Assembly (NCBI RefSeq): GCF_000687935.1
Contig: NZ_JHZZ01000001.1
Location: 3,482,001 to 3,546,000, forward strand
Direction: 5' to 3'
Length of the DNA stretch: 64,000 bases
Origin: Polaribacter sp. Hel_I_88
GTDB taxonomy: Bacteria; Bacteroidota; Bacteroidia; Flavobacteriales; Flavobacteriaceae
The notes beneath the pieces were generated by a model that saw only the letters and a list, made by a program, of their open reading frames with translations, was not told the origin of the DNA and did not search any database. This document shows, one piece after another, positions 59,471 through 64,000 of this stretch (its first letter is position 1; the number at the start of each line of letters is the position of its first letter). The position numbers were made by a program, and so were the translations under genes.

Positions 59471-59923
59471 TTAATTACTTTTTTTATATTCTTTAAAGTA
59501 CTTAAAAGGGACAAAAAGCATCCCAAAACATTGGCTATCTTCTTTGCCCATATTTTTATGGTGAATTTTATGCGCTTTTCTTAATCCTTTTAAATACCAA
59601 TTATTAGTTCTTTTAAACCAATTAAACCTTTGGTGAATTAAAACATCATGCACTAAGAAGTATGCAATTCCGTAAAATAAAATACCTAAACCTATAAAAA
59701 ACAAATAAGTATGAGATGAGTTAGCTCCATAATAAATTAAACCTGCACTAGGTATTGCAAAAATTATAAAAAAAGCATCATTTTTTTCGAAAACGTGAGG
59801 ATAACCAGGTTCATGATGATCTTCATGCAAAAACCAACCAAAACCATGCATCACATATTTATGTGTAAGCCAGGTTACACACTCCATCAATAAAAAGACA
59901 CCTAAAGTAACAAAAATTAACAT
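59471..59923 (-). CDS. crtZ: Beta-carotene hydroxylase
   Basis: A 150-residue membrane di-iron hydroxylase with all histidine boxes: HKYVMH, HEDHH, HDVLIHQR and HKIHH. Four hydrophobic segments, including YLFFIGLGILFYGIAYFLV, place it in the inner membrane. It hydroxylates beta-carotene at C3 and C3' to give zeaxanthin. It follows crtB by two bases. Confidence 0.93.
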   Translation of the reverse strand: MLIFVTLGVFLLMECVTWLTHKYVMHGFGWFLHEDHHEPGYPHVFEKNDAFFIIFAIPSAGLIYYGANSSHTYLFFIGLGILFYGIAYFLVHDVLIHQRFNWFKRTNNWYLKGLRKAHKIHHKNMGKEDSQCFGMLFVPFKYFKEYKKSN

Positions 59924-59925
59924 GT

Positions 59926-60768
59926 TTAAATTATATTCAATTTGTATTTAACATAACTCCTAGCCAGTAAATTTATTTTCATTGGATCAGAAATTCTTAT
60001 TCTTGTATCCATAATTTTTTCTGAAGGCACAGATTTTAGCTTTTTTAGCAACCTTCTATAATAACGATATGCCATATAAACTCCGAATTTTGCTTCTACT
60101 GGTAATTTTAAAATTCCGTTATTATAAGCATAATCAAAATCGGCTTCAATTTCATCAATAATAAGTTGTTTTGATATTTTGTCTAATTTTCCTAAGTCTA
60201 TATTCGGAAAATAAGAACGACTTAACAGCTCAAAATCGTCTTTTAAATCTCTTAAAAAGTTTACTTTTTGGAATGCAGAACCTAAACGCATTGCTGCATC
60301 TTTTAATTCTTCATACATTTTATCATCACCATTCACAAAAACTTTTAAACACATTAAACCTACAACATCTGCAGATCCGTAAATGTATTCATCATACTCT
60401 TCTTTGGTATTATATTCTGTTTTATTCAAATCTGCTTTCATGCTTTTTAAAAAAGCTTGAACCATATGATCTGGAATATTATATCTTTTAACAGTTTGTT
60501 GAAAAGAGTTTAAAATAGGATTTAAACTAATACCTTGTTCTAAAGCAAAATAATAATCGCGCTCAAAATGCGCCATTAATTTTTCTTTATCAAAATCATG
60601 AAAAGTATCTACGATTTCATCTGCAAAACGAACAAATCCATAAATATTATAGATATCTGCTCTTATTTTCGGAGACAACGTATTTACAGCCAAAGAAAAA
60701 GAGGTACTATATTTTTTAGTAACCAATTCACTGCAACTATTAGAAACGCTATCAAACAATTCTTTCAT
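59926..60768 (-). CDS. crtB: Phytoene synthase
   Basis: A 280-residue prenyltransferase: both Asp-rich motifs are visible as FADEIVDTFHDFD and NFLRDLKDDFE, with YSTSFSLAV and GSADVVGLMCLKVF. It joins two geranylgeranyl diphosphates to phytoene. The gene starts one base after the crtI stop codon. The GGPP synthase gene is not in this window. Confidence 0.94.
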   Translation of the reverse strand: MKELFDSVSNSCSELVTKKYSTSFSLAVNTLSPKIRADIYNIYGFVRFADEIVDTFHDFDKEKLMAHFERDYYFALEQGISLNPILNSFQQTVKRYNIPDHMVQAFLKSMKADLNKTEYNTKEEYDEYIYGSADVVGLMCLKVFVNGDDKMYEELKDAAMRLGSAFQKVNFLRDLKDDFELLSRSYFPNIDLGKLDKISKQLIIDEIEADFDYAYNNGILKLPVEAKFGVYMAYRYYRRLLKKLKSVPSEKIMDTRIRISDPMKINLLARSYVKYKLNII

Positions 60769-60769
60769 A

Positions 60770-62236
60770 CTACTTTTGATTTTTTTTAATTAAGTCCGTT
60801 GCAATTTTTCCAGAAATTAATGCTGGAGGAACACCTGGACCTGGCACTGTTAATTGACCCGTAAAATACAAATTATTTACTTTACCACTCTTAATTCTTG
60901 GTCTTAAAAACGCAGTTTGTAAAAGCGTATTTGCCATTCCATAAGCATTACCCTTGTAAGAATTGTATTCTTGTTCAAAATCTTTTACACAAAAAGATCT
61001 TTTAAAAAGAACGCTATCTTTTATTTTTTGATTTGTTAAAGCCTCAAACCTGTCTAATATTTTATGAAAGTATTCTTCTCTTAATGCTTCTGTATCTTCA
61101 ATTCCTGGTGCTAAAGGTATTAAGAAAAAACCAGCTTCTTTGCCTTCAGGAGCAGAAGTTACATCTGTAATTGATGTAAAATTTGCATAAAATAATGGTG
61201 CTGTTGGCCATTTTGGTTTGTCATATATTTCTACTGCATGTAAATCGAAATCTGTATCAAAAAATAAGGTGTGATGACTTACATTTTTTACTTTTTTATC
61301 AAAACCAACATAAAATAGCAAAGATGAAGGTGCAAAGGTTTTTTTGGCCCAATATTTCTCTGAATATTGTCTTAAATTTTGAGGCAATAAAGTTTCTGTA
61401 TGATGATAATCTGCACCACTTAAAACTAAGTTAGCTTCAACTTCTTTGCCATTAACTACTAAACCTTTTACACTATTGGAGTCATCAACCAAAATCTTTT
61501 CTACATTGGCTTCCACTTGAAATTTAACGCCTAAAGTTGTTGCTAAAGTAACCATACCTTCAACTACTTTATACATTCCTCCTCTTGGATGCCAAGTTCC
61601 TAAACCAAAATCGGCATAATTCATAAAGTTATAAAAAGCTGGAGTATTGCTAGGTTTTGCACCTAAAAATAAAACAGGAAACTCTAAAATTTGAATTAAT
61701 TTTTGACTTTTTATGTTTTTACGAACTTGTGTTCTTATTGTTGAAAAAAATTGACTTACTCTTGCAATTGTTGTAGAATTCACTAACTCTAAAGGAGAAA
61801 TACCTGGTTTGTAAACCAAATCTAAAATTGCAGTTTCGTAGTTGGATTTTGCAGAATCTAAAAAACTTTTTAAATGTTTTGAGCTTCCTTTCTCTTCTTC
61901 TTCAAAGAGTTGATAAATTTCTTCTAAACGATCAGATATTTTAAAAGAATCGTTTTTACCAAAATAAACTTCGTAACCAGGACTTAATTTATCTAAAATA
62001 TAGTAATCGGAAGGTTTTTTGCCAAAATCTGCAAAAAAACGTTCAAAAACATCTGGCATCCAATACCAAGAAGGTCCTAAATCGAAGGTAAAACCTTCAT
62101 TTTTATATTGTCTTGCTCTACCTCCTAAAGTATCGTTTTTTTCTAAAACAGTAACTTCATATCCTTCTTTTGCTAAATAACAAGAGGCTGATAAAGAGGA
62201 AAAACCAGAACCTATTATGTATACTTTTTTATTCAT
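60770..62236 (-). CDS. crtI: Phytoene desaturase
   Basis: A 488-residue FAD-dependent desaturase: IIGSGFSSLSASCYLAKEGY (FAD-binding), FDLGPSWYWMPD, PRGGMYKVVEGMV and the C-terminal FTGQLTVPGPGVPPALISGK. It converts phytoene to lycopene. First gene of the operon crtI-crtB-crtZ-crtY; its promoter region overlaps a 15-base inverted repeat that may be bound by the MerR-type regulator. Confidence 0.95.
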   Translation of the reverse strand: MNKKVYIIGSGFSSLSASCYLAKEGYEVTVLEKNDTLGGRARQYKNEGFTFDLGPSWYWMPDVFERFFADFGKKPSDYYILDKLSPGYEVYFGKNDSFKISDRLEEIYQLFEEEEKGSSKHLKSFLDSAKSNYETAILDLVYKPGISPLELVNSTTIARVSQFFSTIRTQVRKNIKSQKLIQILEFPVLFLGAKPSNTPAFYNFMNYADFGLGTWHPRGGMYKVVEGMVTLATTLGVKFQVEANVEKILVDDSNSVKGLVVNGKEVEANLVLSGADYHHTETLLPQNLRQYSEKYWAKKTFAPSSLLFYVGFDKKVKNVSHHTLFFDTDFDLHAVEIYDKPKWPTAPLFYANFTSITDVTSAPEGKEAGFFLIPLAPGIEDTEALREEYFHKILDRFEALTNQKIKDSVLFKRSFCVKDFEQEYNSYKGNAYGMANTLLQTAFLRPRIKSGKVNNLYFTGQLTVPGPGVPPALISGKIATDLIKKNQK

Positions 62237-62243
62237 TTAGTTG

Positions 62244-62261
62244 ATTTGTCTAACAAATATA
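62244..62261 (-). promoter_or_regulatory. crtI promoter -7 box with overlapping operator-like palindrome
   Basis: On the minus strand TATATTTG (62261-62254) fits the -7 consensus and would start transcription near 62247, 11 bases before the crtI ATG. ATTTGT-CTA-ACAAAT (62244-62258), a perfect inverted repeat, covers the box and the start site. This is a suitable place for a repressor such as the CarH-like protein encoded next door. Confidence 0.5.
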
Positions 62262-62299
62262 AATATTAATTAAACAATTTATTTTATAAGATTAAAACT

Positions 62300-63217
62300 T
62301 TATAAGACTTTTAACAAATCAGATATAGAATTGTACAAGATAATATTTGAACCTAAATCTAAATGTTCCACCTTTTGCACTTTTCTACCAACTGCTATAA
62401 ATTCGTTATTAGTGTTGGTCATTATCTCATTAATATCATTAAAATATTTTTCTATCTTATCATCATAAGGTTGTATTGTTAAAGCTGCTATAAAGCAAAT
62501 TTCGCGTTCACCTTTTAAAAAGTAATCAAGATTATTTAATGGTAAACTCTGACCTAAATATATGGTGTGAAATCCTCTTAAAACTAATTCATAATTTAAG
62601 TACAACAATCCTAATTCATGAATTTCATTCTCAGGTAAAAACAACACAAAGGTTTTATTTGTATTGATAATATTAAATTGTAATTTCTCTGTATTTATTT
62701 GGATTTTTTGTGCAATTAAATTTGATATAAAATGCTCATGAGCAGGCAATAAAGTTTCTGTATGCCATAATAAACCAATATGTTCTAAAAAAGGAATAAA
62801 TACATCTTTAAAAATATCTCTAAATGTTTTTTTATGAAGTAAAGTGCTATAAGTGTTGTTAAACAAAACTTTATCGAACTGAAACATCGATACTTTAAAA
62901 GAATTGATGGCTTCATCATTAATAGCAGTTTTAAAAGCCAATTCTCTAGATTGAAGGATAATTTCTTCATCTGACATTGCTGCTATTTTAGATACTTTGT
63001 AATTATTATTGTTTAACAAAACGATATTAAGAAGCTTTGTTAAGTCTTCTGGTGTATAATACCTAATATTTGTTTCAGATCTTTTGGGAGTTAATAAATT
63101 GTACCTTTTTTCCCAAATTCTAATTGTGTGCGCTTTAATTCCAGAAATATTTTCAAGGTCTTTTATGGAAAAATCTTGTTTTATATTGTTCAATTTATTT
63201 AATTTTATATTTAACAA
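62300..63217 (-). CDS. CarH/LitR-type MerR regulator with B12-binding photoreceptor domain
   Basis: A 305-residue regulator. The MerR DNA-binding domain (about 16-85) reads FSIKDLENISGIKAHTIRIW and YYTPEDL. The cobalamin cap domain (about 100-185) has Trp151-His152 and, nine residues on from Trp, Glu161-His162, which correspond to the W131-H132 and E141-H142 of Thermus CarH. The B12-binding domain has ENEIHELGL (His200 in E-x-H-x-x-G), the lower cobalt ligand position. Such proteins repress carotenoid genes in the dark and release DNA in light. The start is TTG at 63217 or, since TAGATTTG here looks like a -7 box, TTG at 63193. Confidence 0.9.
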   Translation of the reverse strand: MLNIKLNKLNNIKQDFSIKDLENISGIKAHTIRIWEKRYNLLTPKRSETNIRYYTPEDLTKLLNIVLLNNNNYKVSKIAAMSDEEIILQSRELAFKTAINDEAINSFKVSMFQFDKVLFNNTYSTLLHKKTFRDIFKDVFIPFLEHIGLLWHTETLLPAHEHFISNLIAQKIQINTEKLQFNIINTNKTFVLFLPENEIHELGLLYLNYELVLRGFHTIYLGQSLPLNNLDYFLKGEREICFIAALTIQPYDDKIEKYFNDINEIMTNTNNEFIAVGRKVQKVEHLDLGSNIILYNSISDLLKVL

Positions 63218-63256
63218 ATCTAATAATTTAAATTGATAATAAAATTTATTTTAGAA

Positions 63257-63269
63257 AAATGTAACATTT
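63257..63269. promoter_or_regulatory. Palindrome in the divergent regulator-sigma gap
   Basis: AAATGT-A-ACATTT, a perfect inverted repeat, lies between the CarH-like gene and the divergent sigma factor gene. It differs from the crtI palindrome (ATTTGT...ACAAAT), so a shared binder is uncertain. Confidence 0.35.
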
Positions 63270-63311
63270 CTTCTTTTTAAACTACTAATAAATTAACTAA
63301 CTATACTTAAA

Positions 63312-63806
63312 GTGCAGAAAGATTTAGAGACTAGATTTTTATCGGACTTTGAAACAAACCAAAATATTGCGCATAAAATTTGTAGAATTTATACTACAGA
63401 TAAAGACGCTCATAACGATTTGTTTCAAGAGATTACCATTCAGCTTTGGAAAAACTACCCAAAGTTTAGAGGTGATTCCAAATTTAGCACTTGGATGTAT
63501 AGAGTAGCTTTAAATACAGCGATTTCTTTATATAGAAAATCGACAAGAAGAATTAAAACACAAGATATAAGTGATTTTGCATACAAAATAAAAGGAAGTG
63601 AATATGATGACACTGAAGAAAAGCAATTAGCCTCTTTATACAAAGCAATTCACCATTTAAATGATATTGATAAAGCTTTAATTTTTTTGTACTTAGAAGA
63701 TAAACCTTACAAAGAAATAGCTGAAACATTAGGAATAACTTCTGTAAATGCTAGAGTAAAAATGAACAGAGCAAAAGAAAAATTAAAAAACATTTTAAAC
63801 CCATAA
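63312..63806 (+). CDS. Sigma-70 family RNA polymerase sigma factor (ECF type)
   Basis: A 164-residue ECF sigma factor starting at GTG 63312. Region 2: FETNQNIAHKICRIYTTDKD, FQEITIQLWKNYPKFRGDS and STWMYRVALNTAIS. Region 4: LNDIDKALIFLYLEDKPYKE and LGITSVNARVKMNRAKEKL. It is divergent from the CarH-like regulator gene. In Streptomyces a comparable LitR regulator controls an adjacent light-induced sigma factor (LitS), so a similar relay is possible here. A membrane protein gene follows after two bases. Confidence 0.9.
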   Translation: MQKDLETRFLSDFETNQNIAHKICRIYTTDKDAHNDLFQEITIQLWKNYPKFRGDSKFSTWMYRVALNTAISLYRKSTRRIKTQDISDFAYKIKGSEYDDTEEKQLASLYKAIHHLNDIDKALIFLYLEDKPYKEIAETLGITSVNARVKMNRAKEKLKNILNP

Positions 63807-63808
63807 AT

Positions 63809-64000
63809 ATGGATTTATTAGAAAATTATAAAAAAGCTTGGATTAACCAGCCAGAAGATACTAAAAAATTATCTTCTTTAGAAATTTACAAGTTGGCACA
63901 TTCCAAATCGTCATCAATTGTAAAATGGATATTTATAATAGGTATTTTAGAGTTTGTTATTTTAAACTCTGCCTATTTTATTGTTGATATGGATGAAGCA
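63809..64000 (+). CDS. Membrane protein after the sigma factor gene (partial)
   Basis: Sixty-four residues are visible before the window ends: MDLLENYKKAWINQPEDTKK, then a polar stretch with KLAHSKSSSIVKW and a transmembrane helix (IFIIGILEFVILNSAYFIV). It starts two bases after the sigma factor stop codon and is probably its membrane-bound partner or anti-sigma protein. Similar flavobacterial proteins have been mislabelled as beta-carotene monooxygenase; nothing visible supports that. Confidence 0.75.
   Translation, partial: MDLLENYKKAWINQPEDTKKLSSLEIYKLAHSKSSSIVKWIFIIGILEFVILNSAYFIVDMDEA

Noticed and set aside
60171..60491. Plus-strand 106-residue frame opposite crtB
   Set aside because: It overlaps a certain phytoene synthase gene, has no motif, and its composition is that of an antisense frame.
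1..64000. tRNA, rRNA, tmRNA, CRISPR arrays and prophage genes
   Set aside because: None was recognised when reading both strands; a dedicated scan would be needed to exclude degenerate copies.

Overview
The window is AT-rich DNA from a member of the Bacteroidota, most likely a marine Flavobacteriaceae close to Polaribacter or Tenacibaculum. This follows from gene content (2TM proteins, DUF4252 proteins, a split transketolase, a YtxJ protein, a TonB receptor with a carboxypeptidase-like domain, a zeaxanthin-type carotenoid operon), from TAnnTTTG-type -7 promoter boxes, from several TTG and GTG starts without Shine-Dalgarno sequences, and from short palindromes of flavobacterial type in the gene gaps. 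I saw no tRNA, rRNA or CRISPR array.

Layout. 1-3250: the end of an unidentified gene, a small lipoyl-like protein that lacks the modifiable lysine, and a FUSC membrane protein. 3312-8712 (minus): a polyamine group of arginine decarboxylase, agmatinase, a GNAT-nitrilase fusion and a deoxyhypusine synthase-like enzyme (probably homospermidine synthase). 9078-19766: helicase, YtxJ, ClpB, SmpB, Maf, transketolase C-half, small lipoproteins and an outer-membrane protein, interrupted by a DDE-type insertion sequence (about 14493-16128). An IS1182-family element follows at about 19784-21512. 21529-23637 (minus): an operon of sigma factor, membrane protein and two DUF4252 proteins. 23792-26710: two tandem S41 proteases, the first without its catalytic lysine. 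26761-41337: mostly housekeeping genes (aroQ, xerD, rny, a 6S RNA next to zapA, an M23 peptidase, a TonB receptor, a HerA-like ATPase). 41503-42633: a lipoprotein with nine 24-residue DUF285 repeats.

42694-46754 (minus) is the most distinctive locus. It holds a DUF2141 secreted protein, a LytS-type histidine kinase with a 2TM domain fused to its C-terminus, four stand-alone 2TM proteins and a LytTR response regulator. A run of 15 GGTTAGT heptamers ends 11 bases before the regulator's start codon, which makes the regulator a candidate for phase variation.

47229-56418 is a complete arginine pathway in one direction: acyltransferase, argG, argC, proC, argD, the argF-type carbamoyltransferase, argB, argE and argH. 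Its gaps are unusually rich in palindromic repeats. 57215-63806 holds a metallophosphoesterase and a carotenoid operon (crtI-crtB-crtZ-crtY, leading to zeaxanthin), controlled by a MerR/B12-type photoreceptor regulator with the CarH W-x9-EH motif. A sigma factor gene is divergent from that regulator, so light control of pigment synthesis is likely.
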